A stretch of 64,000 nt of DNA, taken from the NCBI RefSeq assembly GCF_006517815.1, contig NZ_CP041198.1, positions 682,001-746,000 on the forward strand, given 5' to 3'. The number at the start of each line of letters is the position of its first letter. Position 1 is the stretch's first letter. The notes beneath the pieces are model-generated. The model did no database searches and was not told the DNA's origin. It worked only from the letters and a program-made list of their open reading frames with translations. Origin of the DNA: Pseudarthrobacter sp. NIBRBAC000502770. Its GTDB lineage: Bacteria; Actinomycetota; Actinomycetes; Actinomycetales; Micrococcaceae. The translations under genes and the position numbers were made by a program. Positions 15,313 through 23,856 of this stretch are shown piece after piece.

Positions 15313-17781
15313 TCAGCCTCCGCGGGACCTGCTGCCGGCGTCGTCCGTTGCTGGCTCCGCCCGCCCCCCGGGACGCGGCAGGTGCCGGATGGTGCGGCCC
15401 GCTGCGCTGAACGGCATTCCCAGCAGCAGCCCCAGGCGGCGCATGACGGACCGGGGGAGCCATGAGGCCGCCCACCGCCTGGACCGGGTAGCGTTCGCCT
15501 GGAGGGACTCCTCCACGGCGGCAACCCCGGCAGCAAAGTCCTCGCCCGCCGGCCGTTCACTGCCGGGACGGCCGTACCTGTGCTGTTCGAAGGCCGCGGT
15601 AAGGGATGCCACCGCCACGTGGGCGTCCCGGTCCATACCGTCCGGCTCGCCCAGCAGCGCGCTGCGGAACCGGGCCGCATAGGTCCTCGGCGTCTCGCTC
15701 TCTCCGGGCGGCAGCCCATAGTCGGTGCCGAGGTCCCTCAGTTCGCTCCACGCCAGGGGGACTGCCAGGTCCGGACGCTTGGGGTGCAGCCGTCGCGACC
15801 GGGTGCCGGCGCGGACCATATGCGGGGCGCCGGCCAGGAGCAGCAGGGCACCGGCTCCGGCCGTGCCGAGGAGCCAAGGCAGCAACTGCGGGCCGTCGCC
15901 GGTGCCGCTGCCGCCTGCGCCGGGTACGGGCTGTGCAGTTGCCGTGCCGGCCGGTGAGGGCACCGGGGCAATATCAGGAATGAGTCCGTCGTTGTTGCCC
16001 AGGGACTCGGCACCGGATGATGCCGAAGCCTCGGTGGCGTAGTCGGGAACAACTCCACGGGAGGGCGTTGGTTCGAACGCCACCCAACCAAGCCCCTGGA
16101 AGTACAGCTCGGGCCAGGCGTGGGCGTCGCGCGCATCCGCCTCGTACTCCGGGAGCGAGCCCTGCCCGGCCACCGTGATGCTGGCCCCGGTCAGCCTGCC
16201 CGGCGCGTAACCCACGGCAATCCTGCTCGGAATGCCTTCCAGCCTTGCCATTACCGCCATCGCGGAGGCGTAGTGGATGCAGTACCCACTCTTTTGCTGC
16301 AGGAAGTCGGCCAGGACCGAGAGCCCGTTGCCGTCGTAGCCGCCCTGCACCGGTGATTGGAGCGAGTAGGTGAACTCGGAGGACCGGAGGTACTTCTGGA
16401 TGGCCATGGCCTTCTGGTATGGCGTCCCCGCGCCTCCAGCCACGCTCTGCGCCGTGGTTTTCACAATGTCCGGCACATTGCCCGGGACCCTGGTAAACAC
16501 ATCGGCGATGCCCCGGGCCTGACCCGAGGACTGGGCCAGCAGGGCTGAAGTGAGCTTGGGCACCGCGGAGGTCACCAGGTATTCCTGCCGCCGGGTGGTG
16601 GTGTCAGTGCCCTTGATGCTCAGCGTGGCGGGATCCCAGGTCCACTGGCCGCCCAGGCCGCTGACGGTTTCCGGCGCATAGGGGACCGGGAGGTACGGGC
16701 TCGTGAAGGACCCGGCGTCGATGGCGGTGACAAGGCGCACCTGCTCGTCGGTGAGGACCGGATAGCCGGGGTCGATCCGGCCGTCCAGCGGCACCCTGGA
16801 GCCGGTACGGTCATCCGGGCCCCAGGAGTCGCCGTCGAAATTCTCCACCGTCACCGAGCGAAGGTAGAGAGGTACGGGCGAATTGGTGGCGTACGTGATC
16901 CTGCCGCTTCCGTCAGGGGTGCGCAGGCTGCTGCCCAGCGTGATCATCGGGTTGAGGCCGGTGGAGCTGCCCCACGGGTTCAGCCGTGACCCCTGCGGGA
17001 AGGTGCCACGGTCGAAGCCGGGAATGGCCAGGGGCAGCACCAGGGTGGCGGCCAGGGCTACGGCGCCGGTGACGGCAGCCCGCCGCATCAGCCCCGGGCT
17101 GCGTGCCGACCCGCCCTGCACCCTGCCGTCCGGTGCGAACCACTGGCTGCAGGCAAGGATCAGCAGGTACCCCGCCGCCGTGGCAACGAAACTCCAGGCG
17201 CCCACACTCTGGGGTTTGATCATGGCCGGGACCACCAGCAGGGCCAGCAGCCCGACGCCGGAAGCCGCGGGCATGCCCAACGGCACCGCGAGGGCATCGA
17301 CCAGGATGACGGCCAGGCCGAGAATGGCGCAGACCACCATGACAATTCCGGCGTTCGGCGCCACGGGCGCTGTCTCGGCCAGGACTGTTTCGCTGGCGCG
17401 CTGGATCAACTTGTCCAGCTCAGGCAGTGTGGCTCCGGTGGGGAAGACCCAAAGGAAACTGGAACTGCGGAAAAACGTCAGGGTCAGCACCCCGCCCAGG
17501 GCCACGAACCCGCCGGCGGTCACCAGCAGGGGCTGGGCGCGAACGGAACGGAGTGCTGCCATGGTGAAGGCCACCGCCATTACCGTGGTCATGGCGGCCC
17601 AGTACCAGTTCCAGCCGCGAAGGACGCCGTTCAGGGACAGGGCAGCGCCGCAGGCCGCCGCCGCAATGGCTGCCGCCATGGCCCAGGGATAGGCCCCCGG
17701 GCCCGTTCGCCGGGCAGGCACCCCGGGATTGTCGTGCGCTTGCTGCCCCTCACCCGTTGGCCGGGCCGGTGCCATGGTCAT
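15313..17781 (-). CDS. TgpA-type transglutaminase-like membrane protein (DUF3488)
   Basis: 822 residues. The N-terminal half has about six membrane helices (DUF3488/TgpA_N, residues 35-250). A large extracytoplasmic part follows with a transglutaminase-like domain holding the Cys-His-Asp triad: KSGYCIHYASAMAVMARLEGIPSRIAVGY (Cys), then DAHAWPELYFQGLGWVAFEPTPS (His, Asp). A last helix (LLPWLLGTAGAGALLLLAG) precedes a C-terminal DUF4129-like cytoplasmic tail. Its ATG overlaps the DUF58 stop as ATGA, implying translational coupling. MoxR-DUF58-TgpA operons are widespread; the substrate is unknown and may be cell-envelope proteins. Confidence 0.92.
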   Translation of the reverse strand: MTMAPARPTGEGQQAHDNPGVPARRTGPGAYPWAMAAAIAAAACGAALSLNGVLRGWNWYWAAMTTVMAVAFTMAALRSVRAQPLLVTAGGFVALGGVLTLTFFRSSSFLWVFPTGATLPELDKLIQRASETVLAETAPVAPNAGIVMVVCAILGLAVILVDALAVPLGMPAASGVGLLALLVVPAMIKPQSVGAWSFVATAAGYLLILACSQWFAPDGRVQGGSARSPGLMRRAAVTGAVALAATLVLPLAIPGFDRGTFPQGSRLNPWGSSTGLNPMITLGSSLRTPDGSGRITYATNSPVPLYLRSVTVENFDGDSWGPDDRTGSRVPLDGRIDPGYPVLTDEQVRLVTAIDAGSFTSPYLPVPYAPETVSGLGGQWTWDPATLSIKGTDTTTRRQEYLVTSAVPKLTSALLAQSSGQARGIADVFTRVPGNVPDIVKTTAQSVAGGAGTPYQKAMAIQKYLRSSEFTYSLQSPVQGGYDGNGLSVLADFLQQKSGYCIHYASAMAVMARLEGIPSRIAVGYAPGRLTGASITVAGQGSLPEYEADARDAHAWPELYFQGLGWVAFEPTPSRGVVPDYATEASASSGAESLGNNDGLIPDIAPVPSPAGTATAQPVPGAGGSGTGDGPQLLPWLLGTAGAGALLLLAGAPHMVRAGTRSRRLHPKRPDLAVPLAWSELRDLGTDYGLPPGESETPRTYAARFRSALLGEPDGMDRDAHVAVASLTAAFEQHRYGRPGSERPAGEDFAAGVAAVEESLQANATRSRRWAASWLPRSVMRRLGLLLGMPFSAAGRTIRHLPRPGGRAEPATDDAGSRSRGG

Positions 17782-19241
17782 TTGGCCACCCCCGCTCCCC
17801 GGCGGACCTCCGACGCCGGCGCCACCGGGAGGGCCGGCTCCTGCCCGAACTGGCCCCACACCGCAGAAAGCCGGGTGTTGGGCCCCGCGGCCACTGCCCG
17901 CCAGCCGCCCTGCCGGAGTACCTCCAGGACATGCTGGAACTCCGCGGGACGTTCCACCGCCAGGAGGGCGAATGCGTCCGTGCCATATGCGGCTGCCGGA
18001 GCAAGGGCCGCCGCTTCCTCGCCGGTAATCCGGCCCAGCACTGCAATCAGCGGCCCCCTCATCCGGTGGGCGGAGAGCTTGTCCATCAAGTGGTCGTCAA
18101 ACGCCGGCGGCCCCTGGTCGATGCCCGGATGCGTCCGCGTTCCCGTGGCCCGGTGCTCCGCGGCACGCCCGCCTTTGTCCGGGAGCACGCCGTCCCGCCG
18201 TGGGTGGAGCGGGCCGGAGAGGTGGATCGCAGCCAGGCTTTCGGCGATCGACTGCAGGCCGGACGGGCCGCTGTACTCCTCGGCCGCCGGCTCGGGGGAA
18301 GAGGGCGAGTGCAGGAACGCTGGTTCGCCTCCGGCATCCAGCAGGCGAAGGCCGTAATTGCGTTCTGCCAGGTGCGCGCTGACGGACATGGCAGCAACAA
18401 CCGACCATTCAAACGTGTCGCTGGTGGCCGGCGCATGCCCGTCGTGGCCCCGCAGCCCCGGGGACGAGGTGCCCGGCCCACCTGCGAACGCACCGGAACG
18501 GTGGTCCAGGATGATGGTCGCCTCCGGCGTGGTCACGGATTCCTCCTGCCGGACCATCAGGGCCCCGTGCCTGGCCGTGGCAGCCCAGTGGACCCTCCGC
18601 ATCGGGTCGCCGTGGCGGTATTCGCGGGTCATTACGTCGTCATCGCTCGGGTTCGCCCGGACCCGCGTGGCGGTGACGCCGTCGTTGCCCCGGGCTCCTG
18701 CCAATCCAGTGGCAGGCAGGACGACGGCGGCAGGCGTCACGGTGAGGACGTCGCCGTCGTCAATGGACCGCCGGTGCAGCGACAGACCGAAGGGGTCGGT
18801 GAACTCGGCCGTGACCGGTCCAATCCTGAACTGCCCGCGATACCTGGACGTGAGGTGGTATTCGTAGCGGCTGGTGCCGCCGGTGGCGGCGCGGGACGGG
18901 AACCGGAAGGCGGGCGGGTGGCCGAACTGCGCCGGGAGCCGCTCCTCCATGACCACCCGCCCGCTGCCCGGGCCGGTCCTGGCCACCGCGAGGGAGACTA
19001 CCGCCGGCGCCGAGGTTTCCACCGGAGAGGGGTTGAATTCCCGGTAGACCCGGAAACGCGGTTTGACGAGGCGGACGCCGGCAAGGGAGACAAGGGGCAG
19101 CAGAAGCAGCAGCAGTGCCAGGGTCAGGAGGTCACGGCGTCCCATGACCTGGGCCGCAGCGAGCGCGAAGGCGCCTGCTGCCAGCATGCCCCACCCGCGC
19201 CTGGTGAACAGGTGCCGCGGGAGCTTGTCCAGGAGGGCCAT
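17778..19241 (-). CDS. DUF58 domain-containing protein
   Basis: 487 residues. Two closely spaced hydrophobic helices near the N-terminus (about 14-50) anchor the protein. The middle contains the DUF58 signature VREYRHGDPMRRVHWAATARHGALMVRQ-like block, seen here as MTREYRHGDPMRRVHW, followed by a von Willebrand A-like segment ATIILDHRSGAF. DUF58 proteins work with MoxR AAA+ ATPases encoded upstream, probably in maturation of membrane or envelope components. Start ATG 19241 is nine bases from the moxR stop, and the stop overlaps the next start by four bases, so the three genes form one operon. Confidence 0.9.
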   Translation of the reverse strand: MALLDKLPRHLFTRRGWGMLAAGAFALAAAQVMGRRDLLTLALLLLLLPLVSLAGVRLVKPRFRVYREFNPSPVETSAPAVVSLAVARTGPGSGRVVMEERLPAQFGHPPAFRFPSRAATGGTSRYEYHLTSRYRGQFRIGPVTAEFTDPFGLSLHRRSIDDGDVLTVTPAAVVLPATGLAGARGNDGVTATRVRANPSDDDVMTREYRHGDPMRRVHWAATARHGALMVRQEESVTTPEATIILDHRSGAFAGGPGTSSPGLRGHDGHAPATSDTFEWSVVAAMSVSAHLAERNYGLRLLDAGGEPAFLHSPSSPEPAAEEYSGPSGLQSIAESLAAIHLSGPLHPRRDGVLPDKGGRAAEHRATGTRTHPGIDQGPPAFDDHLMDKLSAHRMRGPLIAVLGRITGEEAAALAPAAAYGTDAFALLAVERPAEFQHVLEVLRQGGWRAVAAGPNTRLSAVWGQFGQEPALPVAPASEVRRGAGVAK

Positions 19242-19250
19242 GGCATCCGC

Positions 19251-20351
19251 CTAGCGGTTCCTGCTGCCGGCTGGGGCCCCGGCCCGGTCGGGCTGCCCGG
19301 CGGCAGCCTGCGGCACGGGCAGCCGGGACAGGATGCCCCGCAGGACGCTGTGCGGTGTTTCGCCGGCGCCGGCAGCCTTCCGGTCAAGGATGATCCTGTG
19401 CGCCAGGACTGCCTCTGCCACGTCGCCTACATCGTCCGGAAGGACAAAATCGCGTCCGTCCAGGGCTGCCGTGGCCTTGGCGGCGCGCAGCAGCTGCAGC
19501 ATGGACCGGGGGCTCGCGCCGAGCCGCAGCAGCGGGCTTTCCCTCGTGGCCCTGCCCACTGACACCGTGTATTCCTTCACCGGCCCGGACACGAAGACCT
19601 GCTGGACGCTGGCAATCATGGCGGCGACATCGCCGGCTGTGACCACGGGGGAGACGTTCGCCAGCGGCGAGACCGCCTGATGGGTCTCGAGCATCTCGAT
19701 CTCGGCGTCCTTGTCCGGGTAGCCCATGGAAATCCTGGCCATGAAGCGGTCCCGCTGTGCCTCGGGCAGCGGATACGTCCCTTCCATTTCGATGGGGTTC
19801 TGGGTGGCCACCACCATGAACGGCTCATCGAGTTTGTAGGAGGTGCCGTCCACCGTCACCTGGTGCTCCTCCATGCATTCCAGGAGTGCGGACTGGGTCT
19901 TGGCGGATGCCCGGTTGATTTCGTCGCCGATAACAATGTTGGCGAACACTGCACCGGGCCGGAATTCGAAGAGCCTGGAGGCCTGGTTGTAGATGGACAC
20001 CCCCGTGACGTCGGAGGGCAGGAGGTCGGGGGTGAACTGGATGCGGTTGACGGTGCAGTCAATGGTGCGGGCAAGGGTTTTTGCCAGCAGGGTCTTTCCG
20101 ACGCCGGGCACGTCCTCCACCAGCAGGTGGCCCTGGGCGAGGAGGACAGTGAGCGCCAGCTTGGCGGCATCGGATTTGCCGTCGATGACCGTGTTGACGG
20201 TGGTCAGGATGCGTTGCGCGGCTGCGTGGAAGGCCCCGGACTCCATGGGTGCCGGCCTGTGGCCGTTCAGGTGGCTGACGGGATCGGCGACGCCGGCCAG
20301 GTTGAGGTTCGGTGCGCTTCCATTGTTGGCAGTGCGTCGGTGGGGTTCCAT
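19251..20351 (-). CDS. MoxR family AAA+ ATPase
   Basis: 366 residues. AAA+ chaperone-like ATPase: Walker A GVGKTLLAKTLA, Walker B IVIGDEINRA, sensor 1 MVVATQNPIEMEGTYPLPEAQ, and sensor 2 SPRSMLQLLRAAKATAAL with VLPDDV. First gene of the moxR-DUF58-transglutaminase operon on the minus strand. Start ATG 20351 (MEPHRRTANN) has AAAGG at a good distance; the frame is open further upstream but that stretch reads as non-conserved leader. MoxR proteins remodel partner proteins, classically DUF58/VWA-domain partners. Confidence 0.93.
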   Translation of the reverse strand: MEPHRRTANNGSAPNLNLAGVADPVSHLNGHRPAPMESGAFHAAAQRILTTVNTVIDGKSDAAKLALTVLLAQGHLLVEDVPGVGKTLLAKTLARTIDCTVNRIQFTPDLLPSDVTGVSIYNQASRLFEFRPGAVFANIVIGDEINRASAKTQSALLECMEEHQVTVDGTSYKLDEPFMVVATQNPIEMEGTYPLPEAQRDRFMARISMGYPDKDAEIEMLETHQAVSPLANVSPVVTAGDVAAMIASVQQVFVSGPVKEYTVSVGRATRESPLLRLGASPRSMLQLLRAAKATAALDGRDFVLPDDVGDVAEAVLAHRIILDRKAAGAGETPHSVLRGILSRLPVPQAAAGQPDRAGAPAGSRNR

Positions 20352-20503
20352 CGGCAACCTTTCAGCCCGGGTTTCACCTGGACGTGACAGCAAGCCTGCC
20401 TTCGCCCCTCGGTGGGCGTGCGCGTGTGTTCGTTCCAGACTACTAACACAACTGCCCTGCCTGACAGAGAGTTCCGGCAAATATGGGGGAGTCATGTGGC
20501 CGC

Positions 20504-20509
20504 TAGGCT
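20504..20509 (+). promoter_or_regulatory. -10 box for tatD (leaderless)
   Basis: TAGGCT, six bases, then ATG 20516. No ribosome-binding site fits in the gap. Confidence 0.55.
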
Positions 20510-20515
20510 GATTGG

Positions 20516-21421
20516 ATGTGCGAATCGTCCATTCCCCCCGCCTACCGGGCGCCTGCCGCAGATGCAACCACGGATCCCGACGCAGGACGCCGCAGGGATT
20601 TCCCGCCGGCGCCGGAACCGTTGCCGGTCCCGGTCATGGACAACCACACCCACCTGGACTTCCCGGAAGGAAAGGGCCCGGTAGGGGTCAAGGCTGCCCT
20701 CGACGCAGCAGAGGCCGTCGGGGTGCTGGGTGCTGTGCAGGTTGGCTGCGACCTGGAGTCCTCGCGGTTCACAGTGGAAGCGGTGGACCTGGACGAACGG
20801 CTCCTGGGAGCGGTGGCACTGCATCCCAACGATGCCCCGCAGTACGCGGCCCGGGGTGAACTGGAAGCGGCCCTTGCCGAGATCGAACAGCTCGCCGCGC
20901 ATCCCCGCATCCGGGCCATCGGCGAAACCGGGCTGGACTTCTACCGCACGGAAGGGGCGGGGCTGCGGCACCAGGAGTACTCGTTCCGGCGCCACATCGA
21001 TATCGCAAAGCGGCTGGACCTGACCCTGCAGATCCATGACCGGGACGCGCACGGTGACGTGGTCCGGGTACTCCGGGAGGAAGGGGCGCCGGAACGGGTG
21101 GTGTTCCATTGCTTCTCCGGGGATGAAGACCTTGCCAGGACGTGCAATGAGCAGGGCTGGTGGATGTCCTTCGCCGGCACCCTGACGTTCAAGAACGCTG
21201 CAAACCTGCGGGCCGCGCTCGCGGTCGCTGCCCGGGAGCTTGTCATGGTGGAAACGGACGCCCCGTTCCTCACGCCGCACCCGCACAGGGGGCGTCCGAA
21301 CGCGAGCTACATGGTCCCTTACACCGTGCGGGCCATGGCAGAATTGACAGGCTCCGACCTTGCCGCCCTGTGCACCGCAATCAGCGAAAATACCGTACGG
21401 GCATACGGATCCTGGTCCTGA
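20516..21421 (+). CDS. tatD: TatD family metal-dependent hydrolase/DNase
   Basis: 301 residues. Metal-binding motifs of the TatD TIM barrel are all present: MDNHTHLDFPEG (HxH), GETGLDFYR (Glu), QIHDRDAHGD (His), FHCFSGD (His) and VETDAPFLTPHPHRGRPN (Asp). Members are 3'-5' exonucleases or metal-dependent hydrolases in the cytoplasm. A 40-residue extension precedes the first motif. It sits at the head of the conserved tatD-rpfB-rsmA-ispE block also found in mycobacteria. Leaderless start predicted. Confidence 0.93.
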   Translation: MCESSIPPAYRAPAADATTDPDAGRRRDFPPAPEPLPVPVMDNHTHLDFPEGKGPVGVKAALDAAEAVGVLGAVQVGCDLESSRFTVEAVDLDERLLGAVALHPNDAPQYAARGELEAALAEIEQLAAHPRIRAIGETGLDFYRTEGAGLRHQEYSFRRHIDIAKRLDLTLQIHDRDAHGDVVRVLREEGAPERVVFHCFSGDEDLARTCNEQGWWMSFAGTLTFKNAANLRAALAVAARELVMVETDAPFLTPHPHRGRPNASYMVPYTVRAMAELTGSDLAALCTAISENTVRAYGSWS

Positions 21422-21470
21422 TCGCTGCCTGCCGCACCACCGCCGACCGTATACCTGGTATGCAAAAATG

Positions 21471-21500
21471 TTGGCTGCTTTATAACGCTACGGTTACAGT
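21471..21500 (+). promoter_or_regulatory. Promoter of rpfB
   Basis: TTGGCT (21471-21476), 18 bases, TACAGT (21495-21500). Transcription would begin near 21507 and leave a leader of about 195 bases before the GTG at 21701. Confidence 0.45.
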
Positions 21501-21506
21501 GGACAA

Positions 21507-21700
21507 CTATTAGCCGGGGTCGGGGAAGGCCAACGGGTAATTTCACTCCACTTGCAGCCGGCCCGGCTTGACCAATATCCGGCCATAAAGCTGTGCGGAG
21601 TGTGGCGGCGCACCGGTGCCCGGACCCTCCTTTCGAGGTTGCTCCGGGCATTTTATTGCGCATTCCCCGTGCCCGGATGGACCGAGAGTTACGGGCAATC
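21507..21700 (+). promoter_or_regulatory. Long structured 5' leader of rpfB
   Basis: About 195 untranslated bases between the promoter and the start codon, GC-rich in its first half and ending in an intrinsic-terminator-like hairpin. This layout is typical of an attenuated or riboswitch-controlled gene. Actinobacterial rpf genes are often under c-di-AMP (ydaO) riboswitches, but I could not find that class's core motifs here, so the ligand, if any, is unknown. Confidence 0.4.
21617..21657 (+). terminator. Terminator-like hairpin inside the rpfB leader (attenuator candidate)
   Basis: Outer stem TGCCCGGA / TCCGGGCA enclosing an inner CCTC/GAGG stem, followed by TTTTATT. It ends 44 bases before the rpfB start and so would stop transcription before the gene unless prevented. 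Confidence 0.65.
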
Positions 21701-22873
21701 GTGATCAAGTTCTTCACATCGGACGGCAAGTTCAGCTTTATTAAGGTTGGCGCCCAGCTGCTGGTGCTTTGCGGCCTGGTCGCAGGCCTCGTAGCCTTCG
21801 TGGGCAATAACAAAACAGTCACGCTCAACGTGGACGGCCAAGCGTCGTCCGTGCAGTCCTTTGGTGGAACAGTGGCACAGGTGGTCAAGAGCGCCAACCT
21901 GGACCTGAAGCCCGGCGACCGCGTCTCGCCCTCCCTGGACGCCACCGTCCAGGACGGCACCATCATCAACATCAACCAGGCCAAGGAAGTCAAGGTCAGC
22001 CTTGACGGGGCCGAGAAGACGGTCAACACCACGGCGCAGGACGTCGAGGACCTGGTGACCGAACTCGGTGTGGCCAGCGCCTCCTCCGTGTCGGCGCCGA
22101 AGGATGCCACCCTTGCGCTGGCTGGTTCCTACGTCTCCATTTCCACGCCCAAGACCGTCAGCATCGTCGCGGACGGCAAGGTCAACACGGCCACCACCAC
22201 CGCACCCACAGTGGGCAAGGTCCTTGAAGACTCCGGAGTGACCCTCGGCGCCAACGACCGCACCTCGCAGCCGGCCAACGCCAACGTGGTGAACAACATG
22301 GTCATCAAGGTCTCCCGGGTGGACACCGGCCAGACCGCGGTCACCAGCGAGGACGTCCCCTTCGATACGGTCACCGCCGAAAGCGCTGACATGCTTAAGG
22401 GTGAGAAGCAGGTGACCCAGGCCGGGACCGCTGGGAGGATCGAGCGCACCTTCAAGCTGGTGCTCGTGGATGGCCGGGAGGCCTCCCGCACCCTGGTGTC
22501 GGAGAATATCGCAGTCCAGCCCGTCACCGAGAAGGTCACCGTGGGCACCAAAGCCAAGCCGGCCGTCCAGGCCGCGGCGGCCCCCGCCGCTGCAGGTGCC
22601 AACACCGGCGCGGCAGCACCGGCCATGATGAACGAGGCCATGTGGGACAAGATCGCCCAGTGCGAGTCCACCGGCAACTGGAGCATCAACAGCGGCAACG
22701 GTTATTACGGTGGCCTGCAGTTTGACATCCAGACCTGGATCGGCGCCGGCGGCGGCGCTTACGCCCCGAACGCGAGCCTCGCCACCAAAGCCCAGCAGAT
22801 CGACATCGCCAACCGCGTCTACGCGCAGCGCGGCCTGTCGCCGTGGGGCTGCGGCTGGGCAGCCAGCCGCTGA
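21701..22873 (+). CDS. rpfB: Resuscitation-promoting factor, RpfB type
   Basis: 390 residues with RpfB architecture. An N-terminal membrane anchor (about 13-33) is followed by three DUF348 repeats (VTLNVDGQASSV, VKVSLDGAEKTV, VSIVADGKVNTA), a G5 domain (about 205-285), an Ala-rich linker, and a C-terminal lysozyme-like Rpf domain. The catalytic Glu322 lies in AQCESTGNWSINSGNGYYGG. Rpf proteins cleave peptidoglycan and stimulate regrowth of dormant cells. GTG 21701 lies after the leader terminator; ATG 21677 is a less likely alternative. Gene order tatD-rpfB-rsmA-ispE matches mycobacteria. The paired Cys residues of the Rpf fold (C321 and the Cys in SPWGCGWA) are kept. Confidence 0.95.
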   Translation: MIKFFTSDGKFSFIKVGAQLLVLCGLVAGLVAFVGNNKTVTLNVDGQASSVQSFGGTVAQVVKSANLDLKPGDRVSPSLDATVQDGTIININQAKEVKVSLDGAEKTVNTTAQDVEDLVTELGVASASSVSAPKDATLALAGSYVSISTPKTVSIVADGKVNTATTTAPTVGKVLEDSGVTLGANDRTSQPANANVVNNMVIKVSRVDTGQTAVTSEDVPFDTVTAESADMLKGEKQVTQAGTAGRIERTFKLVLVDGREASRTLVSENIAVQPVTEKVTVGTKAKPAVQAAAAPAAAGANTGAAAPAMMNEAMWDKIAQCESTGNWSINSGNGYYGGLQFDIQTWIGAGGGAYAPNASLATKAQQIDIANRVYAQRGLSPWGCGWAASR

Positions 22874-22904
22874 TCCGCACGGCACAAGCGCAGCTGACGG
22901 CAAT

Positions 22905-22936
22905 GGCCGGCCCCGGGTACTCCGGGGCCGGCCTTT
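22905..22936 (+). terminator. Terminator after rpfB
   Basis: Perfect 12-bp stem GGCCGGCCCCGG / CCGGGGCCGGCC with a five-base loop, followed by TTTG. Confidence 0.75.
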
Positions 22937-22971
22937 GCCGTTAACCGGGAGGGCCGGCGTGCCGCGCGGGA

Positions 22972-22977
22972 TAGGAT
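22972..22977 (+). promoter_or_regulatory. -10 box for rsmA (leaderless)
   Basis: TAGGAT, six bases, GTG 22984. Confidence 0.55.
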
Positions 22978-22983
22978 ACCTAG

Positions 22984-23856
22984 GTGACTGAACCGATCCC
23001 CGCCGTGCCCGCACCGCTGTTCGGTGCCTCCGACATTCGGCGGATGGCAGCGGAAATCGGGGTCAGGCCCACCAAGACCCTGGGCCAGAACTTTGTCATT
23101 GACGGCAACACGATCCGCCGCATTGTTGCGGCCGCGGGCGTGCGGCCGGACGAAACGGTGCTTGAGGTCGGTCCTGGCCTCGGCTCCCTGACGCTGGGCC
23201 TGCTCGATGCCGCAGCGGCGGTCGTCGCCGTCGAGATCGATCCTGTCCTCGCCGCAAAGCTCCCCGAGACCGTGAAGGAATGGCGGCCCGCGGCCGCCAA
23301 CGCCTTCCACCTGGTGCACGCCGACGCCATGAAGGTCACCGAACTGCCGGTGGAACCCACCGCCCTGGTGGCCAACCTGCCGTACAACGTGGCCGTTCCC
23401 GTGGTGCTGCACCTGCTGCAGCATTTCCCCAGCCTGAAGCACGGACTGGTGATGGTGCAGGACGAGGTAGCGGACCGCCTGGCCGCCGGGCCGGGATCCA
23501 AGACCTACGGTGTGCCGTCCGTCAAGGCCGCCTGGTACAGCCAGATGCGCAAGGCTGGTGTGATCGGCATGAACGTCTTTTGGCCGGCCCCGAAAATCCA
23601 CTCGGGCCTGGTGGCCTTCACCCGCCGCGAACCACCGGCCACCACTGCCACGCGCGAGCAGGTGTTTGCCGTGGTGGATGCTGCGTTTGCGCAGCGGCGC
23701 AAGACGCTCCGTGCGGCACTGGCCGGCTGGGCCGGCGGAGCACCGGAAGCCGAACGCTGCCTGCTCGCGGCGGGCGTGGACCCCACCGCCCGCGGCGAAG
23801 TCATCGACATCGCCGCATTCGCCCGGATCGCCGAAGCCAGGGAAAACCGCCCGTGA
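22984..23856 (+). CDS. rsmA: 16S rRNA (adenine(1518)-N6/adenine(1519)-N6)-dimethyltransferase
   Basis: 290 residues. KsgA/RsmA makes the two adjacent dimethyladenosines at the 3' end of 16S rRNA, a late ribosome-assembly checkpoint. Motifs are [13 protein letters not shown] motif [16 protein letters not shown], acidic loop [19 protein letters not shown], catalytic [10 protein letters not shown] (N-L-P-Y), and [12 protein letters not shown] near the C-terminus. Its TGA overlaps the ispE GTG (GTGA). GTG start, leaderless promoter predicted. Confidence 0.97.
   Translation: MTEPIPAVPAPLFGASDIRRMAAEIGVRPTKTLGQNFVIDGNTIRRIVAAAGVRPDETVLEVGPGLGSLTLGLLDAAAAVVAVEIDPVLAAKLPETVKEWRPAAANAFHLVHADAMKVTELPVEPTALVANLPYNVAVPVVLHLLQHFPSLKHGLVMVQDEVADRLAAGPGSKTYGVPSVKAAWYSQMRKAGVIGMNVFWPAPKIHSGLVAFTRREPPATTATREQVFAVVDAAFAQRRKTLRAALAGWAGGAPEAERCLLAAGVDPTARGEVIDIAAFARIAEARENRP

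Noticed and set aside
13860..15719. A 619-codon minus-strand open frame opposite gabD
   Set aside because: It is antisense to an intact aldehyde dehydrogenase and runs through a strong terminator palindrome.
21507..21700. Known c-di-AMP (ydaO) riboswitch upstream of rpfB
   Set aside because: The class is expected for actinobacterial rpf genes, but I could not find its conserved core such as CCGACAGCTAACC. I kept only the structural leader and attenuator.
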